Origin: Lunularia cruciata
Lineage: Eukaryota; Streptophyta; Marchantiopsida; Lunulariales; Lunulariaceae
Assembly (NCBI GenBank): GCA_948567375.1
Contig: OX419758.1
Coordinates: 64,385,965-64,449,964, forward strand
Direction: 5' to 3'
DNA: 64,000 bases
This document shows, piece after piece, positions 10,226-19,102 of this stretch. Positions within the stretch are counted from its first letter, which is position 1. Each line of letters begins with the position of its first letter. Made by a program: the position numbers and the translations under genes. Under the pieces are notes generated by a model that was not told the origin of the DNA, did not search any database, and was given only the letters and a program-made list of their open reading frames with translations.

Positions 10226-10693
10226 TGTAATAATATAGAGATTAACGACTAGTCAGTTAAGACTAATGAAGTAGCAAATATGCCAAATTAGCCTAGAATA
10301 TTCTAGAAGCATCTAAGAAACTACTTGGTATCTTCCAAGTATTGGCTAACGTGTATGCCAAGTGATGGCTTATAGGAGAAGCTTCTTGGGAAGCTTAGCT
10401 TGCATGCCAAGTAGGTGGCTTCTAGAAGAAAGCTTCTTGGGAAGCTTCCTAGCTAGTTTAGCTTGCATGCCAAGTAGGCAGTTTTGAGAAAGAAACTTCT
10501 TGAGAAACTTCTTGGTTAGCTTGATTTGCACTCTAAGAGAGCAACTTTGAGGAAGCTTCTCAAGAGCATTGTATGCTTTCCTATAAAAACTAAAGCCCAA
10601 GCTCATTCTAGGTATTTGGAGTCTCTCTTATTCAAGAGTCCCAATAAGATCTTTCACTTTCCATTCTCTTATTTCTCTCCTTGTTCGTTTACA
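10226..10693 (+). mobile_element. 3' LTR of family 2 copy 1
   Basis: This 468-bp LTR starts TGTAATAATATAG after the purine-rich GTGGGAGAATA and ends GTTTACA. It holds about four copies of a roughly 65-bp unit marked by GCTTGCATGCCAAG and AAGCTTCTTGGGAAGCTTCC. A TATAAAA box is near 10,580. The LINE RT sequence begins at once at 10,694. Confidence 0.85.
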
Positions 10694-11619
10694 ATATCCA
10701 TCGAGTGTGGGTAGCCCTATAGGTGGATGTTGAGAACACTTTTAATAACATCTCTTGAGCATCCATCTTTAGAGAGCTCTGGGAGGCTAGTAGATCCTTG
10801 GTGAGTCTCATGCCATTTGTTCAATCATTCTATGGCTCTCTTGTTTCTCTTTATTACTAGTATGGTTGGTCATAGGAAGGAGTCATTGTCTTGGATTCAA
10901 TATGTTGCTGCACAATAAGGAGATCCTTTAGGGGACCTTTGTTTGCCATGGCTTACATCAAAGCTCTCAGATCTACTCTTTAGCTCTTTTAGGTTGTGTA
11001 TTTTGTTTCTTGGTAGATGATATATACATTGTAGGCCCCATAAATCATATCAGGCAGGCCTTTGATCATTTGACTATTGAGCTATATCTTGCATGCTTGA
11101 GAGTGAAGATGTCAAAGTGCATAGCATATTCCTTTTCAAGTATCTCTTCCCACCTAGAGCTTCCAAAGGGGTGTGTGACGTCTATAAAATGGACTACATG
11201 TTCTTGAAATGCTAATAAGATTTGAGGATTTTGTCACATGCTTCTTAGATGTTGTCCTTGTAGAGGATATTCTATGTATGGATGACTTTCTTCTACTACA
11301 AGATCACCATGTGACATTTGGTATACCTTTTCTAGTATTGTATGTTGACCAACTTACCTTCTCTACATGGTTCATCCTTCCTTGACTTTCTTATCACGTT
11401 TTGAGAGCCTTTGATGAGAGGATTATGGAAGTTCACTAATATCATTGGACCAAGGATATTTGAGTGTGTGATGGGAGATTTGGCACATAAATAGACATCT
11501 CTACCAATCTTGTATAGAGAGGTAGGCCTATTATTGATGGAGGAGATGGAACCTATAGCATGGATAGTTTGGCTCTCTCAGCACTCCTACTTTCCTCTTG
11601 TTTGGTGGTTGTTGATAAG
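10694..11619 (+). pseudogene. LINE-like element, RT part (left half, split by a chromovirus)
   Basis: The translation shows the end of an RT core: FNNI-like start, GGPLFAMAYIKALRSTL, and FLVDDIYIVGP near 11,000-11,040 (the aligned copy at 63.8 kb reads LADDTHIV, the catalytic DD). It then continues LKVKMSKC-like and thumb-like sequence with several stops and frameshifts. The right half resumes at 16,895: the intact arrangement is visible in the minus-strand copy at 61.4-64.0 kb, which runs through this junction without the insert. This is a non-LTR retrotransposon RT of a type seen in plants and protists. It is dead. Confidence 0.75.
11615..11619. repeat. Left target duplication of the family 1B chromovirus
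   Basis: ATAAG here and ATAGG at 16895-16899 flank the chromovirus. The uninterrupted LINE copy at about 63.2 kb (minus) reads GTTGATAGGCCGG, so ATAGG is the ancestral target. Confidence 0.75.
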
Positions 11620-12172
11620 TGTAATATGATTGGCTAGATATATTATCTAGAGGTGGAAATTTGCTTGATAATATGTAGAAGGATGTTATATATGATGGTC
11701 TAAGTAGATTAGATAAAAGTGTCAGCAAAAGAGTATATCCACTAATAGGGCAAAGGTCAAAAACACCCAAAAAACTTGAGTCAATTTTGGAGACCTAAAC
11801 AAATGAATTAGGCCAAAAAATTGATAGATTCACCTCTTTGACCATAAGTGTTGCCTCCTCTTCCCTTTTTATCTCATCAAGAGCTTCCTAATGGTACCTC
11901 ACCCATACTAGTCCAAGCTTTTTACAACAAGATTTCCCAAAGTTTCTTTTTGATTAAACTTGTTTGAGATAGGACAAGGATTGATATGTCACCTATCCAT
12001 ACAACTAGTCTAAGGGTGGAGCTTGTTGACATATCACCAATCCATATATTTGATCCAGGGTAGAGCTCCCTCTAAGGGAACCCTCTTTGCTATATAATAA
12101 ATACAAGGTGCTCCTTTGGGGCATGAGTATTGAGAGTTGAAGAGTTGTGTTTCTGTTGGGAGGTTCTTGTGT
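11620..12172 (+). repeat. First of two tandem 5' LTR copies, 3' end lost
   Basis: Starts TGTAATATGATTGGCTAG and follows the family 1 LTR to the region of its TATATAATAAA box and downstream GGTTCTTG, but the usual TCCTC...ATTACA end is missing; the next LTR begins at once. Confidence 0.75.
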
Positions 12173-12781
12173 TATAATACCATTAGCTAGATATATTATC
12201 TAATAACGGTGAAATTTGGCCTGGTAATATCTGGAAAGATATTATATATGATGTACTAAGTAGGTTAGAGAGAGTTGTCACCAAAATAGTACTTCGTCTA
12301 ATAGGGTAAGAGTCAAAAACACCATGAAAACTTCAAAGCTAATTTTGGAGGTCTAAACGGATGAATTAGGCCTTGAAATGGAGAAATTCACCCTCTTTGA
12401 CTGAATAGGGTATACTTCTTCTCCCCCCACCCAGATTATTTCATCTCATTGAGAGCTTCCCAACAATATTTCACCCATGTGATTCTGAGCTTCTTACAAG
12501 AAGATTCTCTAAAGATTCCCTTTGGTCAAACTTGTTTGACCAACCAGATAAGGCAAGAATTGACATGTCACCCATCCATACAACTAATCTAAAGGTGGAG
12601 CTCACTAACATATCACCAATCCATATATCTGATCCAAGGGTAGAGCTTCCTTTGAGTGAATCCTCTTTGTTGTACAATAAAGATAAGGTGCTTCTTGGGG
12701 GCATTGGAGTATTGAGTGTGAAGCTTTGTATTTCTTCTCTTGTGTTTCTCTTGAAGGTTCTCTTGTCCTCAAAATATTACA
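12173..12781 (+). repeat. Second tandem 5' LTR copy, complete
   Basis: Starts TATAATACCATTAGC and ends AAATATTACA, about 609 bp. The primer binding site follows immediately, so this copy is the functional 5' LTR in structure. Confidence 0.82.
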
Positions 12782-12782
12782 A

Positions 12783-12796
12783 TGGTATTAGAGCTT
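12783..12796 (+). other. Primer binding site (initiator tRNA-Met) of the family 1B element
   Basis: TGGTATTAGAGCTT directly after the LTR end is one C-to-T change from TGGTATCAGAGC at the core, the usual plant tRNA-Met primer site. Confidence 0.8.
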
Positions 12797-13360
12797 GGAT
12801 TTCAATCCAAGAGAGTGGATCACCCCTCTTGGAGGAACATGGGTGATTGAGATTGAGTAATTTCAAGAAGAGGAACCGTAATGCAATCTATAGATTAGGA
12901 GTGTTTTAGAGAGAGGATGAGATGGAGACACATGGAGGACAATTTCCTACACATTGCATTATGTTTTTGTATCCATTCCATACCAATATTATGTATATAC
13001 AACGTGAGCAAGTGAAGGTATATCTTGTTTACCATTTCCTAGAAGAGTTCATGAATATAATGATGAATTCACCAAACTTGGTGATTCTACCTATGATGAT
13101 ATATGCTAGAAAATGAGATTTGACAATCTATATTCTATTATGATACAATAGATCTGAATATACTTAGTCATCTCTCTTTGAACACTCAAGTACAAATTAA
13201 TTATGTGGTTAGACCAATAGTGATGTTTAGAGATTTTGTAGTCTACAATTTTGGTGAAGAATATTATCAATGAATGGCAACCTCTAAAATCCCAATGGTA
13301 GTCCTAATAGTCTGTACTTCCTCTTGCGTGATCATACTAACCCTCTATTGAGAATTTGCC

Positions 13361-14120
13361 ATGTGTAAGAATCATGGATTTGTAGTTGCAAGATTTGATG
13401 CAAGGAATGCAAGGGATGCAAAACAAGTTTTGGGAGATCAAGATGACCATGGAGGAATTGCAAAGTCAAGTGTGTACCTTCATGAACAATTAGATAATGC
13501 AAGAAGGAAAACCGTCCCAAAACCCAATACTAGGGGCTCAAGTACCTAAAGAGTCACTCATGCCAATGACATCCCAATCAATAATGAAGCCATATTTGTT
13601 ATTATGGATGAAGAAGACTTGCAACATCAAGCCTTATAAGGGATAACATTTCATGGGAGTAGTGGAAAATTGGATGTCAAGAATGAATTAATACTTTTGA
13701 TCATTCATAAGATCATCATTACGTATGCATGTTTGCATGTGAGTACTTGACCAATAAAGCCCTCACATGGTATGACACTTGGGAACAATCAATGTTGGCA
13801 AAAGGAAGAGAGGTCACTTGGACGGCAATGCAAGAAGAGCTACTAAAGAATTTTCAATTTGTGGATTCCATGCAGATGGCCCAAACCCAACAATGGAGGT
13901 TGAAGCAAAAGAATAACATATAGGAGTATGTGGAGGCATTGCTCAATCTATAGGTTGCAATAATCAATATGAGTCTAGCGGAAGCTCTGGACAATTTCAA
14001 ATGAAGGTTAAAAGAGTAAATTTTCCAAGAAGTAATGGTACAAAACCCTTGCATTATTTTTTAAGCCATTACTAATGCTCAAAGAATAGCAAGGATGCTT
14101 GGAGGAGGTGAAAGGGTAGT
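13361..14120 (+). pseudogene. Gag remnant of the family 1B chromovirus
   Basis: Frames carry KNHGFVVARFDARNARDAK at the N-terminal side and then a Retrotrans_gag-like region: YLTNKALTWYDTWEQSM, VTWTAMQEELLKNFQFVDS and QRIARMLGG. Stop codons interrupt it (for instance in place of Q or W near 13,921). The knuckle region is not clearly preserved. Confidence 0.65.
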
Positions 14121-14559
14121 CCTTCAAAATTATTGGGCTAAAACACCACACTTTGGTGCACCAATTCCTATCAAATTAGGCAACATTTGGTTTTGAGATC
14201 AAGGAGCACAACCATTCCAAGGAGAAGGGAGACGGGTCAAAGTAAGGAAAGATGAAGTCCCACAAGGAGAAGGGACTTGAGTAGAACAACTTGAGTAGAA
14301 TATTGTTGTTACAATTTTTGTCAAGTTAGGCACATATCCATCAATTGTTGTGCTTGTCTTCTTAGAGGACCCTTGGCCTCCATACAAGCAATCTTTGAAC
14401 AACATGGAGAGACAAAGTAAAGGGAAGGAAGTAAGAATTACATTGGAAAACAAAGATCACCAGTTAGTGTATCTTGTGGCCTTACTAGCTCAATAAAGAA
14501 GAGAAAAAGTGGTTGGGAGGGAGGGAGAAGAGGACGAGTGTGTAAAGGTTGAGGAAGAC

Positions 14560-14983
14560 AATAACACAATTAATTGTCATGAATGGAGTCTTGGAAGGCA
14601 ATTAGGTGAAAGTATTGATAGACCCTAGAGCAATAGAATGTCTTGCTTTGTTACAATAAGGTTAAGGATGGATCTAGAGAAGGAGGAGAATGAAAAATTA
14701 GAGTTACTTAATGGTCAAACAAAGAGGATTGAGTTGTTACCTAGAAAGGTTACACTATTTATAGGAGAGTATTAGGAAGAGATTGAGTGGCAAGTGATAT
14801 GATTAGCTTGTTATGATGTGATCTTAGGCATACAATAGATGGAGCACTACAATCCCACCGTTGATTGGAGAAAGAAAGTAGTAAGAACTTGCCAATGGAA
14901 TATCATTGGGTTAAAGAAAGATCATATATGCAAGAACTACCTCTTTATGTTATAAGAACAATAACTATTTGTAAGGTGGATAG
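14560..14983 (+). pseudogene. Retropepsin C-terminal half of family 1B
   Basis: The motif YDVILGIQ near 14,813-14,836, followed by MEHYNPTVDW, is the conserved end of a Ty3/gypsy protease (YDVILGxxWLxxHxPxxDW). The DSG site upstream is not recognisable with confidence. The frame is cut by the antisense family 2 LTR at 14,984. Confidence 0.65.
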
Positions 14984-15425
14984 TGTAAAAGACCAAGGAG
15001 AGAAATAGGAGAATGGAAGATCACATTGGGACATTTGAATTAAGGAAACTCCAAATACCTTGCATGAGCTTGGTCTTTGGTATTTATAGAGAAGCATACA
15101 AGGCTCTTGAGAAGCTTCTCAAGAATCTTCTTCAAAGCTGCTTTCTTAGAGTGCAAGTCAAGTTATTCAAGAAGCTTCTTTCTAAAAGCCGCCTACATGC
15201 AGCTAAGCTAACTAGGAAGTTTTCCAAAAAGTCACCTGCTTGGTGTGCAAGCTAAGCTTCCCAAGAAGCTTCCTCTTATAAATCACCACTTGGCATGCAC
15301 GTTACCCAATACTGGGAAGGTACCAAGTAACTTCTTAGATACTTCTAGAATATTTTAGGCTAATTTTGCCTATTTGCTACTTTGTTAGTCTTGACTAACT
15401 CGTTGGTAAACACCATATTGTTAAA
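14984..15425 (-). mobile_element. Family 2 solo LTR in antisense orientation
   Basis: On the plus strand it reads TGTAAAAGACC...CCATATTGTTAAA, the reverse complement of the family 2 LTR. Perfect 5-bp duplications GATAG flank it at 14979-14983 and 15426-15430. It holds about four copies of the variable repeat unit. It interrupts the chromovirus between protease and RT and so is younger than that element. Confidence 0.88.
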
Positions 15426-15430
15426 GATAG

Positions 15431-15867
15431 ATGTTTCATGGGCCTAATAAGAGAAGTCCAAAGTGCAAAACTTGATGGAAAAATTCTTGAGAAATTGAAG
15501 ATGTGGTCAATGAGTTTCAAGATGTCTTCTTGGATGACTTACTCTCAAGATTACCACCAAAAAGGAGAGTAGATCATAGAATCAAGATACTTCTTGGGAA
15601 GACACCTCCTTGTAAAGCTCCATATTAATTATCACCTCATGAGTTGGAGAAGTGTAAGGCTCAAATTAAGGATACATTGTAGAAAAGGTTTATCCAACCC
15701 AACATATGGTCATATTTAGGGGTTCCTATCTTGTTTGTGAAGAAGAAGAACGTCATAATGCACATGTGCATTGACTACCAAGCCCAAATCAACAATCAAT
15801 GAAAACAAATATCCCTCACCCCGCATGGATAACCTATTTGATCAACTCAATGGGGCAATATCTCTAG
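15431..15867 (+). pseudogene. RT N-terminal part of family 1B Pol
   Basis: After the solo LTR the frame gives a plant Ty3/gypsy RT start with frame breaks: a KTPPCKAPY-like stretch, then GVPILFVKKKN (about 15,721-15,750), CIDYQA, NKYPSPRMDNLFDQLNGA (15,800-15,855). The catalytic palm should follow, but instead the sequence jumps to the integrase C-terminus, so an internal deletion joined them here. Confidence 0.75.
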
Positions 15868-16296
15868 TTGTCCACAACTAGCCTCATGTTAGTTGGCCCT
15901 TATAAGGTTAGACCTTGTTATATTGGGCCTTTCTCCATCCTTTGGCGAATCTGCACAATGGCTTATCACCTCGAGCTACCGCCACACATGAAGATCCATT
16001 TATTGTTCCATGTTTCCTTACTACATAGATATGCACTCCAACCACTCCACTTTCCTTCCATACAAGAAATTTGACCTTGTCCAATACTCATTGATGGCAT
16101 GAAGGAATATGAAGTAGAATGCATTCTCCAAAAACACATTTGTGGTACCTGCCATCCGCATGTAGAATATCTTGTACATTGGAAAGGGTACCCACTATAT
16201 GAGGCAACATGGGAGCCAACAGCCAACTTGATCCATGTATTGGTGTTAGTGAAATCTTTTGAGGAACAACTTTGCAACGAGGACATTATGTCTTAA
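15868..16296 (+). pseudogene. Integrase C-terminus and chromodomain of family 1B
   Basis: The first part (VGPYKVRPCYIGPFSIL, then AYHLELPPHMKIHLLFHVS) is the GPY/F module of Ty3/gypsy integrase. A stop at about 16,072 separates it from the chromodomain (VEYLVHWKGYPLYEATWEP, ending NEDIMS at 16,296). The tail is nearly the same as at the start of the window. The catalytic integrase core is missing. Confidence 0.85.
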
Positions 16297-16308
16297 AAGG
16301 TGAAGATT

Positions 16309-16894
16309 TGTAATACCATTAGTTAAACATACTATCTAGAGGTGAAATTTTGCTTGGTAGCATCCAGAAGGATATTATATATGATTTACTTACTAGATTA
16401 GATAGAGGTGTCACCAAAAGAGTACTTCCACTAATAATGCAAGAGTTGAAAACACTCAAAAAACTTTAGAGCCAATTTTGGAGGCCTAAATGAATGAATT
16501 AAGCCTTGAAAATAGAAAAATTCCTGCCTCTTGTAGAATAAGCTTACCTTCTCCTCCAACTATTTGTCTTATCAAGAGATTTCCAATGGTACCTCACCCA
16601 TTTGAGCTTCCTACAAGAATATTCTCTAAAGATTCCCTTTGGTCAAACTTGCTTGACCAACTAGTTAGGACAAGAATTAACATGTCACCCATCCATGCAA
16701 TTAATCTAAGGGTGGAGCTCATTGACATGTCACAAATCCATGTATATGGTCCAAGGATGCAGCCTTTGAGAGAATCCTCTTTGCTATATGATAAAGACAA
16801 GGTGTTCCTTTCGAACATTAGAGTATTGAGTGTGAAGCTTTGTGTTTCTTCTCTTGTGTTTCTCTTCAGGGTCTCATATCCTTGAAATATTACA
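16309..16894 (+). mobile_element. 3' LTR of the family 1B chromovirus
   Basis: This 586-bp LTR starts TGTAATACCATTAG and ends AATATTACA, preceded by an AAAAGGTGAAGATT purine tract. A TATATGATAAAG box near 16,784 is the mutated TATA region. It carries one copy of the internal unit, which defines subfamily 1B. Confidence 0.85.
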
Positions 16895-17990
16895 ATAGGT
16901 CAATTTGGAGACATATGCAACCGATGTGAAAGAAGGATTCTTTTCTCTCCAAGTGTTATTGCGATAGATGAGATGACCTTTCATCCTTTGCTTCACTACC
17001 ATCAGATTGGACCAAAGGTTTATAGTCTTCCTTGATGGAGCGACAATGTCAGCATACACTACATTCTCTCTTAGTTGACTTGTCCATTCTTTAGGCCACT
17101 AGAGCACATTCTCGCCCTTGCTCTGGCAAGGGTGCAAGCTCTTGGATCCTAGCTCAACTTAGCATGAGGACATTACGACTTGCACTAGCCACCTTCTCTA
17201 CAGCAATGAGGTTCCACCTAGGTTTGGTCCACCCATTTGCATCTTTGTTACTCACTTGTGAGAGTGGTTCTACACTAGATATAACAACGGTCCATGTGGC
17301 ATGATGTCTTTTTGAAGGACAAAGGAAGTTACACATGATGCCATCAAGGATATAGTTTTTGCTATGGCATGAGAGAGTGGATACCTTGCTTGGAGAGAGC
17401 ATTCATATGTTTTGCAGATGACACATGTCAGAGCAAACTTATACTTAGTTTGAGATGTAAATGATGATGGCGGATATTATGGTTATAGATCCTACATGTG
17501 ATGCAATTTTGGAAGGAATGATTACTCATCCTCCAGTATGGGTGGTGAGCGGAACAACAACAAGCAAGGTCTCCTGTATAGGGTTATGCAACAAGGTCAC
17601 CTCTTTGTTCCTCTAGCCTTGCAGTTATATGGAGCAATAGGCAAGATGTTAGACATAGTTGTCATGTAGTGCACCATAGCTTATCATATTAGATGTCAAG
17701 GGATACCACTTTCACTTTCATACTTTAGATAAACGGACATCCATTACTCTACACTGAGCATTGGTGGGTGTAATCCCAGGTGAGTAATCGCTCTAAATGA
17801 TGCTTCTTCACATTCTCCAACAAATTTAGACCTTGCAACTTGCATATCTCATATAGCTTAGGTGCGGTGGGGTACCTAAGATATATGAGATATGTTTCTT
17901 ATGTGGATATTGTACTATAGGGCCTGGCCCCATTTTACCTCTTTTGTCTGTCCCTCGTAAGGCTTGATTGGGGTTTATCTTCCGGTCCCG
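16895..17990 (+). pseudogene. LINE-like element, C-terminal part and 3' UTR (right half)
   Basis: The sequence continues the LINE from 11,619 and matches the minus-strand copies at 54.2-54.9 and 62.1-63.2 kb. Recognisable pieces are a Cys/His-bearing linker, AMRFHLGLVHPFAS, and the C-terminal domain HDAIKDIVFAMA then ESGYLAWREHSYVLQM (17,337-17,425). The shared 3' UTR block is GGCCTGGCCCCATTTTACC near 17,920-17,940. In related elements this domain shows a D...D..D and K..Y pattern that looks like a restriction-like nuclease fold; that is an inference. The copy ends about 1.1 kb upstream of BLISTER and could influence its promoter. Confidence 0.75.
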
Positions 17991-19102
17991 GTTTCTCCCT
18001 CTCCTCGGCCGGTTGAAATTACTCTGCTTGCCGGTCACTCCGGAGGGTTGCTAAGAGGGGCCCTTGACAAAGAAGCATTTCCAGGGTAAAACTTGGTATC
18101 GTAAATGATATTCAGTAAATTTGGCAGGAAGTGTCAATCGCCGGCAAAATCTCGGCTTTCACGCTATGCTGAGCTCTGCACGGCAGCAAGGATTGTTCGA
18201 TTCATCGAGTGAGACTAATGGCCGAAAGAGGAAGTTACAGTAAGTTTTGGTGAAAGAAGTGGACGCCGGTTGACTTCTATCGATCGATCCCTCGAGCAGA
18301 ACAGAAGTTGTTCTTCGTGTAGAAGGAGGAGAAATAAGTTCGGCGGAGCGACTTCTCTCCGCCTCTTCTCTTCCCTCCGTTGGTTAGTTTTTCGTGCGTC
18401 TTTGTGGTCCTTATTATTATGAGAGTTAACTTTGTCCCTTGTACACCTGTAAATCATGTCGGTCTGAATTGTCTGTTCTCGTCGTACTGCTGCTGCAGTT
18501 GTTGTCGCTGTTGTCTGATCTGTGAGTTTTCCTCTCAGCACAAAGAAATCCCGAAGCTTTACTACATCGAACTCGCGAGCGATTGCCTGATTGCAGTGTG
18601 GAGAGGAGGGGAGGGCTACGAATACAGTGGGAACGTGAAAGACGAGGAGGAGATTGCGAAAACTGTAGCGTTGGACTCAGGTCGAGAGTGTGCAGTGTTT
18701 CTTGGTGTAAAGGTGAAGGAGGTGTTGTGGCAGTAGAAGCAGGGGACGAGAGGAGGTGGGGTAAACGGGAAAGGAGGGAGGGTGAAGGGATTGGGGAGTG
18801 ACCATGAGGAGATCGAGGAGAAACAGGCGAAGCGTTGAGCTAGGAGGAAGAAGAGGAAGAGAATAGGAAGAGAGGAGATGCCCTAATTAATGGGAGTAGT
18901 AGTCTGTTGGTGCAGGGGAAGTCTTGTCCGGCTGAGGAGGATGGAGTTAGCTTTAGTGGATGTGGACGAAATTCGCGAGCGAGAATATGAAGGAGGAGCT
19001 GCTGCACGTAGTAGACTACGCAGGTTAAAAGGACGAGTGGAGCGAGAGAAAACTTCAGGCCATGCATGCTGATAGCCGTCGCAGTGCCGGGCCCTGTACG
19101 GC
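17991..19102 (+). promoter_or_regulatory. Upstream region and likely 5' leader of BLISTER
   Basis: Base composition changes sharply at about 17,990: CpG becomes frequent and long GA-rich and CT-rich runs appear (for instance 18,600-18,860), typical of plant 5' leaders. Open frames here have no recognisable content, and I treat them as chance. I cannot place the transcription start or a TATA box. Confidence 0.45.

Larger units (their letters stand above)
6240..10693 (+). mobile_element. 5'-truncated Ty3/gypsy chromovirus, family 2 (copy 1), interrupted by nested LTRs
   Basis: From about 6250 the sequence matches the internal region of the complete family 2 element (compare 31,455 onward) and runs through RT, RNase H, integrase and chromodomain into a 3' LTR at 10226-10693. 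Neither 5' LTR nor gag is present. The RT is split at 6807-7714 by a solo LTR. Stop codons and frameshifts are scattered throughout, so the copy is dead. The LTR abuts a LINE RT at 10694, suggesting that this element inserted into the LINE. Confidence 0.8.
11620..16894 (+). mobile_element. Family 1B Ty3/gypsy chromovirus, internally deleted, inserted into the LINE
   Basis: The element opens with two tandem LTR copies (11620-12172 and 12173-12781), then a PBS, gag, protease, the start of RT, a jump to the integrase C-terminus and chromodomain, a purine tract and the 3' LTR (16309-16894). Target duplications ATAAG/ATAGG bracket the whole and lie inside the LINE. An antisense family 2 solo LTR sits inside at 14984-15425. 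The RT palm, RNase H and integrase core are missing, so this copy could only ever have moved in trans; many stops show that it is dead. Confidence 0.82.

Noticed and set aside
12170-12781. Independent solo LTR inserted at the end of the first LTR
   Set aside because: There is no target duplication around it and the first LTR lacks a resumed 3' end; tandem doubling fits better.
18380-18736. 118-codon plus frame in the BLISTER upstream region
   Set aside because: It starts Cys/Val-rich and shows no family signature; the region behaves as a GA/CT-rich leader, and the real start is at 19,103.
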